In this document: positions 22,747 through 35,427 of the stretch, piece by piece
How the letters are laid out: each line of letters begins with the position of its first letter
Position numbering within the stretch: position 1 is the stretch's first letter
Assembly (NCBI GenBank): GCA_003116875.1
Contig: BCKT01000001.1
Location: 449,763 to 513,762, forward strand
Reading direction: 5' to 3'
DNA length: 64,000 nucleotides
From: Takashimella koratensis
Taxonomy: Eukaryota; Basidiomycota; Tremellomycetes; Trichosporonales; Tetragoniomycetaceae
Position numbers and translations under genes: made by a program
The notes under the pieces: generated by a model
Told to the model about the DNA's origin: nothing
Databases searched by the model: none
What the model saw: the letters and a program-made list of their open reading frames with translations, nothing else

Positions 22747-24713
22747 CTACAGTTTTGACCAAGCGACAATGAAGAAGAGCACCCATACAGCCAAGATGAA
22801 CCCCAAACTGGAGAACAATGCGATTCTGCCTCTCTTCTGCTCCTTTCCCGTCAAGGCGAGTCCCGACCTGACCTCATCATTGGCTTCTCTGTAACCCTTT
22901 CTCACTTCGTGTTGCCCCTCCTCATCGCCATCCACCTCCCCATCTTCCCCCTCGACACCACCCATCTCACCCATTGGCAGACGCTCATACTCTTCCGCCG
23001 CTACCCCTTGACTCGCAATGACTGCCGCCCTCTTCCCCTCTTGTCTCCACAGCATCAAAACACATACCAGCTGCGCCGCATTAACCGCCGCAAAGGCCCT
23101 TATCAGACTACTCGCCGCGACTCCATCTTCCTTCCCCTTTCCCCAATCCAGCCATAGACCCGCGAGCGTCTGTGTTCCCGTCGCGCTTGCCGTCTCCATG
23201 GCTTTGTGGATCCCAAGACCGAGAGGGACGAGCGGGAGCGATACGATCCGTGGGACAATGACTACCATGAGCAACGTCGCTGCCCCGTTCCCCAGCGCGA
23301 AGAGGACGAAACCGGGCCATGGCGTGTGAGTAGCCGAAGGAGGCAGGCAGAGGTACAGGTAACACAAAAGTGTCAGGACCGAAGTCGTTGTGATTAATTG
23401 GAAAGTCGTGGTGATTCCCTCCCGAACAGACGGCTTGCGATCAGTGAGGTACCCGACCTAGAGTCAGTGATGAAGATTGCAGGGACTTACGATAGGGTAG
23501 AGGACTACTGCCCCTGCGAGGAGGGTGGAAGCGTCGGTGGATGCAGTCGTCTCGGAGAGGTTAAACCGCGTTTGAACGAGATTAGATGAGAGGTGAATAA
23601 ACGGCTGCCATATCGCCCCGCTCAATACATTCCTACCATCAGTCACGACCACGACGTGTTTACTTACAGAAGAATGTATATCCAATAGATATCACCGAGT
23701 TGTCTAACACCCTCCCACTTGACGACTTTCTTAACTCCGCCTGTCGCTCCTCTGCCCCAGCCAAACATGAGCCTGGCCGAGTTTGCGCCAAAGCTCACGC
23801 CTGCTAGTGCTAGGGCGAGGGCAAAAGGTGCGCCGTCGCCCCCAGCCTGTGCGAGAGGGAGGGATAAGAGAGACGAGAGGAAAGACGCGGATTTGCCCGA
23901 AACGAGACCGAGAGCGAGAGAGAGTCCGAGGTGGTGGGTAGGAGAGAGGTGCGAGAGGAGAGTCTCTTGAACGACAGCCAGTGGGGTCATGCCGAGTCCG
24001 AAGATGAAAAGGCCTATAGCCTGGGGAGGTGTTAGTTGGGTGAAAGGGTGGAAACCAAAGGGTAACTTGCCATCAATGAAAGGTGCTCATAGGTTACGCC
24101 AAAGAAGAGAACCAACAGGCCAACGAGGACTGACCCTGTGGTGAGTACAGAACTAGGGTCAATTCAAGTCATATCAGATACCTACCTCGAGGCCGTCCCA
24201 AACCGGGCAATGAGAAGCCCGCCAACAAGCGGTGTCCACGTCGAGTTGAGGCTGTATCTCAGTTGGAATTCTGAGACCTTGGTTGAAGAGCTAGGCCCAC
24301 GCCCAGCGCTCGACTCACCTGAGTGAAGCGATCAGGAGGGAGAACTGGGAGTTAGACGTATCCATTTCTCGATGAAGACGAGATTTAAGCGGACCGAGGA
24401 GGTACATTGCGCTAAAGTGAGTCAGCGATTGTCTGTCACCTCCTCAGCTCTTCAACCAGGATCAACTGTACTCCTTCGACTTGCTTCAACCTCTCCCCCT
24501 TGATCCTACGCACAAGTGAGATCCAATCGAGAGTGTGCAGACAGCGACGAGAGCAAGCACTCTTGATCGTCTTGACATTGTCGGTTCCGCAGTATACCTC
24601 TTCTCCACATCCAACAGCCGCCCTTCCTCCAACGAGTCCCTCGGGGAATCCAGAGCGGGGCCGTGCTGCCCTGACGGCCGGGAGAGCTCGACCGGATTGT
24701 CGTGGTAGCTCAT
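22747..24713 (-). CDS. MFSD1-like major facilitator transporter
   Basis: Exons 24713-24514, 24411-24319, 24257-24186, 24152-24071, 24020-23668, 23632-23491 and 23457-22747 give 550 residues. After a ~60-residue hydrophilic start the protein has about 12 helices. TM1 ends in IGSHFAMYLLGPLKSRL. TM2 has SNSQFSLLIASLRYSLNSTWTPLVGGLLIARFG, like the SQ-LL-S...N-x-x-P-L-x-G-G pattern of MFSD1, followed by the MFS loop and FIFGLGMTPLAVVQETLL. A Glu/Asp-rich loop precedes the last helix. Vertebrate MFSD1 is a lysosomal dipeptide carrier; a vacuolar role here is inference. Intron 4 is GC-AG (GCAAGT at 24070). Intron 3 needs the AG at 24055-24054; nearer AGs introduce stops. Confidence 0.8.
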
Positions 24714-25260
24714 CGTGGCTAGACGAGGGTTGTAGATGAGGCGTAAAGGGTGACGGGTGAGCGTCGGTCCATCCCAGAGAGTACAGGCCAGAGATAAAAG
24801 TTGCAGAGACGAAGGTCAAGAGATGAGGGCACCGCACAGGGTTACGGGTAAACACGGTCATTTCCGAGAATCACGTCCATACGACCGACTGACCCGAGCA
24901 AAGTGAGTCAATGATCCAGCAGACAAACCAGAGGCCACAACCTGTCCGCTGCGTGCATGCATAATTCATCTTCAGACTCTTCGCTCTCCGCGACTGACGA
25001 GCCTACTTGCATGCATCCTCTCTGTACACGGAAAAGATCTATCACCCAGTGTCGAAAATTACTACCCTCCGTCCCTGTTGCTATCTAACGTATCACGCCA
25101 TTGTGTAAGAAAAAAGGCGACGACCCGAGACCAGAGGAAAAATCACAACGTCGATATCGCGACATCTTCACTACAACCTAGACATCGTACATACCTACAC
25201 CCATAGCATCACATCGCCAGTCACACCCGACTCTGGCTCCACCTAGATACCCCAGTCGAC
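24714..25260. other. Divergent promoter region, MFSD1-like / SIT4
   Basis: There is no ORF worth calling in 547 bp. Two copies of TGCATGCAT occur at 24955-24963 and 25009-25017. The right 200 bp is the likely 5' leader of SIT4 and is C/A-rich near the ATG. Confidence 0.5.
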
Positions 25261-26963
25261 ATGCCGGCAGCATTACCAGCAGACCCGGACGCCTGGATAG
25301 CGCATGTGAGTAGTGGGCCTAACCTTTGAGCCTATCTATCTGCTGATTCACTATCGCACCCCGCTCCTCAATGTCCAACCAAACACCCACCGCACCTCCT
25401 CTTGCTCTACCACTACCAATTCCATGCTCACCTCAACACCCGCTACCGTGTCCGATCCATGTGAATTCGCGCTTCCTTACTCACCCCTCGCTGCGCTCGG
25501 TCGCTACGCTCGGGGTTCGCAGATCCGAGAATGCAAACACCTCCCTGAACGAGCAATCAAGCAACTCTGCGCTCGAGTCGTCGACCTATTGATCGAAGAA
25601 TCCAATGTTCATCTCGTTCAGTCTCCCGTAACTGTCTGTGGTGATATCCATGGTCAATTCTGGGACGTGCTCGAGATTTTCCGTCAAGGTGGTGAAGCCC
25701 CCGAAACGAGTTATATTTTCATGGTAAGTAAATACCAAACGATATACGATAGGGCGAAAGAGAGATGAGAAGTGAGATGAAAGAGCTGATAGGTTGGGCA
25801 TAGGGTGATTTCGTCGATCGAGGTTATTATAGCCTCGAGACGCTGTCGTTGTTATTAGCGTACAAAGCGCGGTAAGTCGGGATAAATGAAGAGGGCTGAT
25901 GAAGTAGGTATCCGGATAAGATTACGTTGTTGAGAGGGAACCACGAGAGTCGACAGATCACTCAAGTCTATGGGTTCTACGGTGAGTTGGGTTCTGTGGG
26001 CGTGCAATGGGACGCGTGGTCTTGGGTCGGGTCAAGGGTGTTTGGCCATCTTTGGGTAGGCTATGGGTCGCATAGGAGCATCGCTGATCGTGGTCAGAGG
26101 AGTGCATGACAAAATACGGTAACGCGTCGGTTTGGAAAGCATGTTGCAATGTCTTTGACCACCTCAACCTCGCCGCGGTAAGTTCCTCTTCTTGCGCGCA
26201 CCAAGCTCGGAACCTCAAACACCGTCCCGATCGTCCCGACAACGACTGATGTTATAGATCATCGACGACTCGATCCTATGCGTTCACGGAGGGTTGAGTC
26301 CAGATATTCGCACCATTGATCAGATTCGGGTGATTGCGAGGGCGACTGAAGTCCCACACGAGGGTCCCTTCTGCGGTAAGTCTAACCGTATTCTCAACGT
26401 CGCAAAATACAATCTCTATTACCTCACTCGTCTAGTTCCAACCTATCCTCGTCCTCGCCCCGCTAACACACCCAGACCTGATGTGGTCAGATCCAGACGA
26501 GGTCGAGGCATGGGCTGTGAGCCCACGAGGCGCAGGCTGGCTCTTTGGCGGTCGAGTCACTGCCGAGGTGAGCAATTAGTCAAGGGTCATTACTAATCGC
26601 AGTTCAATCACGTCAATGGGCTTAGCTTGATCGCGCGCGCGCATCAGTTGGTTCAAGAGGGTTACAAGCATATGTTTGACGGCGCGTTGGTCACTGTCTG
26701 GTCAGGTGAGTGTTGCCTCGACAATTCCCATCTTGTCCCCTGCTTACAACTGGATCAAAACCCTACAGCGCCAAATTACTGCTACCGCTGTGGCAATTCA
26801 GCATCTATCATGCAGGTCGACGATACCGGTCGAACATCGTTCAAGGTGTACGAGGCAGCGCACGAGAATCACACCGACCAACGCAACCCAGCCATGCGGA
26901 GAGCTGTAAGTTGATCCATCCGAAAAGAGCTAACCACAGGCGGTCCCATCTTACTTTGTATAA
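25261..26963 (+). CDS. SIT4: Sit4/PP6-type protein phosphatase catalytic subunit
   Basis: Ten exons (25261-25305, 25523-25723, 25804-25871, 25908-25981, 26098-26177, 26258-26375, 26476-26567, 26603-26705, 26769-26905, 26940-26963) give 313 residues. Metal-binding motifs are GDIHGQ (~55), GDFVDRG (83-89) and GNHESR (~115), followed by [17 protein letters not shown] and [15 protein letters not shown]. The stretch [28 protein letters not shown] with EFNHVNG and RAHQLVQEG is typical of the PP6/Sit4 branch rather than PP2A or PP4. Sit4 with SAP subunits controls G1/S, TOR and stress signalling. Introns (33-217 nt) are longer than in neighbouring genes. The extreme C-terminus reads SYFV, not the near-universal YFL. 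The 3' end converges with KRR1 at 25 bp. Confidence 0.93.
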
Positions 26964-26988
26964 TTTTGTACAATCATGCATTCATACA

Positions 26989-28345
<1,357 letters not shown>

Positions 28346-29192
28346 ATTGGTGATGGTGGGTGCGAGGGTTACAGCAATCAGTAACGAACAATGACAAGGA
28401 TAGTCGCAACTTTTCGTGGTGCCTGGTGGCGGAGATGGGTTGGGAGTGACGTGTATATCTCTCAGTTGTCGGAAGAGAGTAGTGATAAGGGTGATTGCCC
28501 TCAGGGTGTGGATAAACTCGTCAGGGGAACCGCGTTTCACGTCGAGGACTAAATCACCCAGTCGAGGAAAGGTGACCCTGAGACGCGAAGTGTGTCTGTT
28601 GTTCTGGGTGAACTCGACCCCTGGGCCTGGTCTGTGCTTGTGTGTGTGTGTGTGTGTGTGCGTGTGCGTGTGTGTGTGTGTTGGTGTGACGACGCGCTCG
28701 GATCCACACCTGTGACATGCATCCCTCCCTCCCTCTTTCCCCTCTTTCCCCCCCCCCCTCCCCTAGCATTTAGTCCAGGCTACTCGTCCATCTGTTTCTC
28801 ACCCATCCCTGCCCCCTCCCACCTCCCACACTCGTTTCAATCCCCCATCCTTAGCCTCGATCCCGGTGGTCGCTTGGTCTTGTTTCTTGGTCTCCCTCTT
28901 GGTCTCTCTCTTGGTCTTTCTCTCATCGCCTCATTCCAAACATCACCACTTCCTACCCTCCTAGCTGCGATCATACTGGACTGGGTCCTTTGATACAGCA
29001 CTCATCCTTGTCCACTTGGTTTGATCATCAACGTATCACCTCTCTCACATTCATTCATTCATTCATCTCTCATCTCTCATCTCTCATCACCCAACTCTCC
29101 CAACCACCACTCCAACCAACCACAACGCCAGGGCTGAGCCCATCCCACACTCGTTCACACCACACCACACCACACCGCACCACACCACCACA
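28346..29192. other. Divergent intergenic region with (GT)n and pyrimidine-rich leader
   Basis: A GT microsatellite with a few C interruptions spans 28639-28682. From about 28710 to 29192 the plus strand is C/T-rich with CATT and CTCAT short repeats, then a CACAC run up to the next ATG. This looks like the long 5' leader of the gene at 29193. ORFs here are compositional. Confidence 0.55.
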
Positions 29193-30917
29193 ATGGAACC
29201 CGCGACCCACCTCGTTCGGCGCTCCCGCCTGCGCTCCTTTGCCGCTGCCGCTGGCCACGCTCTCCACGTTGACAGTCTCGACGCGCGCACCCTCGCCGAG
29301 CGCCTCGCCTCCGCTGCAGGCCTTCACTTTGACGAGTTCGAGAAACGAATCACCCCGGCCGACCTCGCCAGCATTCAAGCCGCAGAAAGCGCGAGTCTCG
29401 CTAGCGTGGCCGCCGCCGCTGGTAGTGCCGCCGCAGCCAAGGCCTCGACCACCGGCTCCACATCCACCTCCAAGGCCGTCGCAGCGCAGGCAGCGACCAA
29501 GGGCACGACTATCAATACCGAGACACTCACCAGTGTCGACATCCCCAGCTACTCTGCTTCCTCGACTTCCACTTTCCACTCGACTGTCGTCACAACCAGC
29601 TGGGAAGGTGCGTCTTCTTCCGCTGCCGCATCATCCATCTCCTCCATCCGCTCTTCCTCCTCTTCCTCCGCCCCAGCCTCGGTCACCTCTGCCGCCCACT
29701 CCTCCGTGACTACCTCTGGCGTCCTCACCGTCACCGCCTCCGCGTCCTCCTCTGCGTCACCTTCGGCTTCCCTCTCCGCCCTCCAGGCATCCACCGCTAC
29801 CAAGGCCGTCTCGACCGGCGGCATCGTTGGGATCGTCATCGCTGTCATCGTCGGCCTCATCGTTGTCGGTACCGGTGTCGCCTGGTTCTACCGTAAACAC
29901 TCCAAGCCTTGGTCCAGCTCCGACGACGATGTGACCCCGTTTGTCAACCAGGAGAAGGACAACGACGACTTTTACGGCGATGCGTCCGAGGCTGCACCTG
30001 TCATTGGCTCTCGACGCGCACTCGCCCTTGCTCGCCAGAACGCATTCAACAACGACGGCACCCTCCGTACCGACTCGGTCATGCTCGAGCGCGAGGGCAA
30101 CCGCGCCGGGCTCGGTGCGGGATCCCACGAGCCCTTCTCTTACGGCAGTTTCCCTCAAGCTCCTATGCGTGCGGCGTACGGTGTCGATGCCCAGGGCCGT
30201 CCTTACAATCCCGAGGCCGGACGCGTGCCCATGTCGCACACCATCGACGAGCAGTACACGCGCCAGTCTCCTCCGTCCAGCCGCCAGCTCCTCGGTCCCT
30301 CACACCCTTACGCTGCCGACGTCCCCATGCCTCAACCTGTCCCCATGGGCAAGCCCGCCGCACCCGACTCGTACGATGACCTGACCGCGCACGAGGAGTT
30401 TGGCGACCTGCCAGAGACAAACGTGCCCAAGCTCATGGTCCCTTACGACGAGACGGAGCCGTACACCCCTCGCACTGCCGTTAGCGCCAACGAATGGGCT
30501 GGTGACGCTCGCCCTCTCCCTCCTGCTTCGCTGCCCAACTTTGACCCTCTCTCCCCGCTCATGCCGACGTTCACCGTCTCCCCACCGCCGGTCAACCAGC
30601 CTCTGCGCCTCCCTCAGCCCGCACCCCAAGCTCAGCCATACCAGCACGGCCAGCCCCTCTCGCCGCTCACCGAGGTCCCCACCCCTCTGTCCACCGGTCC
30701 CAACCCATTCGAGGCGACTCGTGTCGGCGGTTCCCTCGCCCCGCCTTACTCGGCAACTACCAACACCTCTTACGTTCCCAGCCCGCGTTTCCCCCCACCT
30801 AGCCCGGGACAGATGAGCGTGCCGGGCAGCGTCCTCGATAGCCCCAACTGGCACCAGGAGCGCGGCCGCCCGGTTAGCATGACTTACTCGGACGAGGACG
30901 CGTATGGTGGGATTTAG
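29193..30917 (+). CDS. Ser/Thr-rich single-pass membrane protein (sensor-like)
   Basis: One exon, 574 residues. Residues ~65-205 are rich in Ser, Thr and Ala, as in O-mannosylated wall-facing stalks. Residues ~208-232 (GGIVGIVIAVIVGLIVVGTG) form one strong membrane helix, followed by the basic stop WFYRKH. The remaining ~340 residues are Pro/Asp-rich and cytosolic by the positive-inside rule. This layout matches fungal wall-stress sensors (Mid2/Wsc type) and Skg6/Axl2-type proteins, but no WSC or cadherin-like domain is present. The N-terminus has no clear signal peptide (Arg-rich MEPATHLVRRSRLRSF), which is odd for this topology. It may use the internal helix as a signal anchor. Function unknown. 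Confidence 0.75.
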   Translation: MEPATHLVRRSRLRSFAAAAGHALHVDSLDARTLAERLASAAGLHFDEFEKRITPADLASIQAAESASLASVAAAAGSAAAAKASTTGSTSTSKAVAAQAATKGTTINTETLTSVDIPSYSASSTSTFHSTVVTTSWEGASSSAAASSISSIRSSSSSSAPASVTSAAHSSVTTSGVLTVTASASSSASPSASLSALQASTATKAVSTGGIVGIVIAVIVGLIVVGTGVAWFYRKHSKPWSSSDDDVTPFVNQEKDNDDFYGDASEAAPVIGSRRALALARQNAFNNDGTLRTDSVMLEREGNRAGLGAGSHEPFSYGSFPQAPMRAAYGVDAQGRPYNPEAGRVPMSHTIDEQYTRQSPPSSRQLLGPSHPYAADVPMPQPVPMGKPAAPDSYDDLTAHEEFGDLPETNVPKLMVPYDETEPYTPRTAVSANEWAGDARPLPPASLPNFDPLSPLMPTFTVSPPPVNQPLRLPQPAPQAQPYQHGQPLSPLTEVPTPLSTGPNPFEATRVGGSLAPPYSATTNTSYVPSPRFPPPSPGQMSVPGSVLDSPNWHQERGRPVSMTYSDEDAYGGI

Positions 30918-31620
30918 ACGATGGCCACAGGCTACGAAACGATTCAATTCATAGGTCATAGATATGCGCCGAGACGCACCGTGACGACTCTGGGGTATCT
31001 GTTGCCCTTTCTTATTTAGAACATTCAGACAGTGGCTGTATAACTCCCCCCTTGCTCCTGGCCCTTTTTACTCTTCGATTATGGACGCTGGCGTCTGTGA
31101 AATAGTGCTCTTTTAGTCTTTGCTTTGCCTATGCCCCCTTCCTGGAATCATCTTGTACTCGGTGTAGGCTGTACAGCTCTTTATTTTTCTCTTCTTCATG
31201 CAGGGTATGAACAGTGACGAGTTGCGTTCTTGTTTGCTCACCCCCCAGACCTCCAGCCCCGAAAGCCGCTTTGTGCTGAGCAATCTAGACCGGGATTCTG
31301 GGCCGTCTCAACTACACATGACCGTCTCGGGCGCCGACCAGTCCGTCGCTGCTACCTGTGCCTCTGACCCGCTAGCTACTAGTCGATTTGTGCCGCTATG
31401 ACATCGGGAGTTCTTCGGACAATCCCAGCAAGTCAGCTGAGTCTCGGCGAAATTAACCGACCTGGAACTCGAGGTAACCGCGGGTGTGTAATCGTATCGG
31501 TCAACCCCGACCGACCGCTTCATCCGCTTTTCCCGCACTCTGTCACCTGCTATAACCCTCGGGATCACAACAAACGGCCTTGGCCCTCTTGTCCCATCCC
31601 CACCGCCATCCGGACCCGCC
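30918..31620. other. Intergenic, no gene seen
   Basis: This is 3' flank of the membrane-protein gene and promoter of the hydrolase gene. I see T-rich stretches at 31000-31200 and no supportable ORF, repeat or RNA. Confidence 0.5.
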
Positions 31621-33035
31621 ATGGCCATCACGCAGCTGCCCAAGCTCACGCCGAGCGGCAAGGAGGCCCTCGACAAGCTCCTTCAAGAACGAGTCGACGG
31701 GCATAACATCCCCGCGACGTTTTTCGGGGCGACGACCCGAGAGGGACCGATATACTGGGCGTACCGAGGAGAGAAGATCTATGACCGGCCTGAACATGGA
31801 TCCGTTCATGAGGACACGAGTAAGCCTTTGTTCTCAACGTGATCTAACTCCAGTGCTTCAACTTTTCTCATCGACCAAGCTCATCACGACGTTGGCCTGT
31901 CTTCAGCTGTGCGACAAGGGCTTGATCGACCTTGACGACCCGGCCGTTATCGAAAAGTACTGTCCCGAGCTCATTGCCCAGCCAATCCTCAAGGGATTCA
32001 CCGACGACGGGAAAGAGATTCTCGAAAAGCGAAAGAACCCTATCACTCTCAAACGCCTTCTCTCTCACTCTTCCGGCGTGACTTATAGCTTCAATTCGCC
32101 GTTATTCGCTCGATGGCAGAAAGAGCATCAAGTCAAGTCGTTCTTCAGCACCCACGCGGACGTAAGCACCATCACTGGCCCACTCGTCTTTGAGCCCGGG
32201 ACAGGGTGGAAGTACTCTATGGGTATCGATTGGGGAGGGATCGTCGTTGAGCGCGTTACTGGACTCACCCTGGACGAATACTTCAAGAAGAACATTTTTG
32301 AACCGTGCGGGATTACGACGTTTACGTTTTACCCGACCGAAGAGATCAAGCACAAGCTCATGGGTAACAACAGTCGACATGCCGATGGTTCACTCGTTCC
32401 CTTCAAGCCGGAGGGTTACCAGCGTCGTGAATGGGATCCCAAGAAGATTGGGCTAAACTCGGGCGGTGGTGGTCTCTTTGGAACGGCGAGGGACTACCTC
32501 CGTCTCCTCCAAGCTTTGCTCGACGTAAAGACCTCGTCGACACCGTTGATCTCGCCCAAGTCATTTGACCAACTCTTCACCAACGCCCTCCCGCCTCGAG
32601 GAAAGGACAACACGTGTTACTCGGATTTGGCGGAGATGATGGACAAACACACTTATCATGACCCAGCACATCTGACGAATGGGACCGGAGACCTCGTGGG
32701 ACACAGTGTTGGCCTCTGCCTCAATCTTGCAGACTCGTGTCATGGTCGCAAGGAAGGAAGCGGGTGCTGGGATGGAGCGGCCAAGACGCAGTACTGGCTC
32801 GACCCAAAGACTGGCTTAGCGGTAAGTGCGGGCCCTAGGCGGATCAATTTCGTCTGCATCTCTGTCTTTTGTCTTCTGGCGTCGTTGGTCTGCGTTTCGA
32901 GCGCTTCTACTGAGACGACTGACTCGTATTCAGGGCATCGCCTTTACGCAGATCATGACCACCGTACCTGGTGACCCCTTCTTCCGCGTATACAACGAGT
33001 TTGAACGTACGCTCTATGACGGCCTGGAGCAGTAG
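31621..33035 (+). CDS. Serine beta-lactamase-fold hydrolase or transesterase
   Basis: Exons 31621-31819, 31854-32821 and 32934-33035 give 422 residues with no signal peptide. The class C beta-lactamase/DD-peptidase fold is shown by the SxxK motif in FSSTKLITTLACLQL (Ser72/Lys75), the TLKRLLSHSSGVTYSF segment and a Tyr-centred motif WKYSMGIDW near residue 187 (YxN/YxM position). GLTLDEYFKKNIFEPCGI and SGGGGLFGTARDYLRLLQALL follow, as in LovD-like transesterases and EstB-like esterases. Such fungal enzymes act on esters or acyl groups; the substrate cannot be read. Intron 2 is 112 nt. Its neighbours show no biosynthetic cluster. Ancient bacterial origin of the family is general knowledge; nothing in local composition suggests recent transfer. 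Confidence 0.88.
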
Positions 33036-34072
33036 ACCGCAGATGAAGACGGACCGAGGGTTAGGCAATGACTTGGGCTTTAGAGATGCAACTGGATATC
33101 CCTTCTCGCATACGATTGCACATTTGGACCGGGGTAGTAAAGTCGGCAACGCAGGCATGGTGTCTACCGACGTGGTCGTGCCGGCGCTAAGCTGTGCGAC
33201 GTGGTCGATCTTAGACCGGGTTCAAGAGACCCTTCATGACCGAGGTGTCGTCTCACATGACGAGCTACCCAGATCTAGCATCCCAAGACCTGGGGACCTG
33301 CCGGTTTGCAAAGCAGCACTCTATGCAGCACGGTAGCGCCACGCACCTGTGCCGTTGAATGCATGCAATAGATGTCAGGTGACTGACTCTGCACTAGTCG
33401 TTGCGTTTGAGTGTGAGGGCTGCTCGATTTGGTCGATTCAGGGTCCCGATGACGGTTACACTGGAATCGTCAATGACGTAGTGGCAAGTTGGCACCTGCC
33501 CTGCCATCTGCACTGTCACATCCCAAGTGACACGAATCGAGTTTGCATCAGGACCTCTCTGTCACCTGGACGGGCGGCTACAATGATACCCAGGCCCAGA
33601 GCATGCCAGGGCCGACCCGGGGAAGGGTTTGGATGTCTTGGTCCAGCCGTACGTCGTCATCGTGACCTGTCATGACCCTCTTCACTCCCCACCCTGGGTA
33701 CACACTTGTTCCATCTTCTTCCAAACCTCAACTACGTCACTTGACTCTCACGGCGGGGGAGCAGAGGGCTATGCGATTCGCTCCAGACCCTGTTAAGCAT
33801 CTCCGGTTACTTGGGAGAAAGCTCTCGACTGTTCCCCATTACTCATTTTCCAGACGGGGAGCGCGGATGGCGAGACGGCGAGCCGTTGACGTCACACCTC
33901 ACTTGTCGATCCTACATCCACCCCGGCTAAGACAGAGTCGTCGTGCTGGCACCCGGAGGACTAGAGGTGGTCTCCAGACATATATAAAGAGTGTGGTCAA
34001 CGCTCATTTCCTCACCCCATCCAACACTCTTCTTCACCAACACCACCATCAATTCAAACCAAATCAATCAAC
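33036..34072. other. Intergenic, promoter of HSP12-like gene
   Basis: About 1 kb without a supportable ORF. A TATA box, TATATAAAG, lies at 33981-33989, 84 bp before the ATG, followed by a C/A-rich leader. I looked for AGGGG stress elements and saw none that were clear. Confidence 0.5.
33981..33989 (+). promoter_or_regulatory. TATA box of the HSP12-like gene
   Basis: TATATAAAG is 84 bp upstream of the start codon of a stress-protein gene, the expected place for a regulated, TATA-driven fungal promoter. Confidence 0.6.
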
Positions 34073-34515
34073 ATGTCTGACAACGTATGTTGACCCCCAC
34101 CGTCCTTCACCCTTTCCACCTAACATCCTCTCCTCACCTCCTCGCTTCTGCTCGGACGCTCGCTAATCCCCTCATAGGGCCGCCAGTCCCTTTCCGACAA
34201 AGTCGAGTCCTCGGTCAAGCCCGACTCGCAGAAGACCTACATGGAGCAGGCCGGTGACTTTGTCAAGGGCAAGCTCGACTCTGCTGCCTCTGTTCTCCAG
34301 CCTCAACAGGTGAGTATAGGCGCTTGATGAATGAACCGCCTGCCGTCAACCTGACATTACACAGGAGAAGTCCACCACCCAGAAGGTCGGCGATGCCCGT
34401 GAGTCTTTTCCCAGCCTATCCTGGTTCTCTCCTTAGACCTACACAACATTCCCAAAAGACAGTCGCTAACAATAACTCAGTCACCGGCGACAACCGCAAC
34501 AAGGACGCCGCCTAA
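34073..34515 (+). CDS. Hsp12/Hsp9-like small stress protein
   Basis: Exons 34073-34084, 34178-34309, 34365-34398 and 34481-34515 give 70 residues, starting MSDNGRQSLSDKVESSVKPD and continuing KTYMEQAGDFVKGKLDSAAS. These match the Hsp9/Hsp12 (WH11) family, whose SLSDK and D-x-x-KGK helices fold on membranes. Yeast Hsp12 is an abundant, unstructured membrane-stabilising protein induced by heat, osmotic stress and stationary phase. The last 20 residues (TQKVGDALTGDNRNKDAA) are hydrophilic. Exon 1 is 12 nt and coding exons are tiny relative to introns. An upstream TATA box fits strong inducible expression. Confidence 0.85.
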
Positions 34516-35427
34516 TTTACTCGATTAGCGCCACCTCCGAGTTGTAGCAATGATTTGTAGCTTTATGGGTCGCTGCGTGCGATAGCCCGATGCAATTGTG
34601 AAGCCAGTAACTGTTGTTTCGTGTCCCCTACTCATCCTCGAAACCTTGAGTGACGTAGAGCTTGTCGGGGAATTCTCTCTAGTTCTGTCACATACATCTA
34701 CCGCCACAATCACGGTCCCGCTACACTTCACAGTACAAACGACTTATCTGGTTCCGTGGATGCTCGGTGAGGTGTAGCGGAAGGTGTGACGGGGCTGTAG
34801 TACCGGGTGACGACGAGATGTGGTCTTGAGTTTTGCCAGGTCGCCAAGCCGGCGAGACTGGAATCTAGGTCTGTGTAATACGGGGGCCGCCGATATCTGG
34901 GTGATGGACTTACACGGCTGTAACTGCAGTAAAGGAGTAAAGGACAGCGTATGTGATGGGTGTTATGGAACTGTTCAAGATAAACTAAAATGAGAAGTGG
35001 TAAAAGAAATGGAAGGAAAGGAGAGGAGAGGACCAGCGCATTGGATCCTCGATGTTTAGACATCGTCATGTTCTACGGTGACTCTAGCTCTTCACATCCC
35101 TCTTTGTCCCAACACCACTGAGTATGCTCTGGCTAATCGCAGCTTCTCGCTTGAACGTTGCCTCCTGTCGTCCCATTGTAGGTGTGTACCATGAGCTCTC
35201 GCACCCAAGACCAATACATACCCTTGCAGCAAACTCTCCCCTAGTGAACCTCGTAGTACCATGATCGTGTTGCAACGAGTAACATTACTACCGGATGAAA
35301 GGAAATTGGGAAATTTGAAACCCCTCAAAGGAGCCGACGGATAACCGGAATAAACCGTATCTCATCCTACCAACTACCAACTACCAACCAACCATTGTCA
35401 CTTCTCTCCATCCACCACCCACCCATC
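34516..35427. other. Intergenic, no gene seen
   Basis: This holds the 3' flank of the HSP12-like gene and the promoter of the EAF-like gene. Short ORFs on both strands lack splice partners and protein-like composition. The last ~70 bp is a CCAACTACC-rich leader. Confidence 0.5.

Noticed and set aside
24436..24861. Minus-strand ORF of 141 codons before the MFSD1-like gene
   Set aside because: The overlapping frame starting at 24713 splices into the TM1 exon in frame and has a hydrophobic helix; this one ends at a stop with no partner.
29070..29579. Antisense Gly-rich ORF opposite the membrane-protein gene
   Set aside because: Mirror of the Ser/Ala-rich coding strand; no independent support.
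33349..34166. Plus-strand ORFs with scattered Cys and His before the HSP12-like gene
   Set aside because: Cysteines do not form a zinc-finger pattern, frames are not linked by splice sites, and the region contains the promoter of the next gene.
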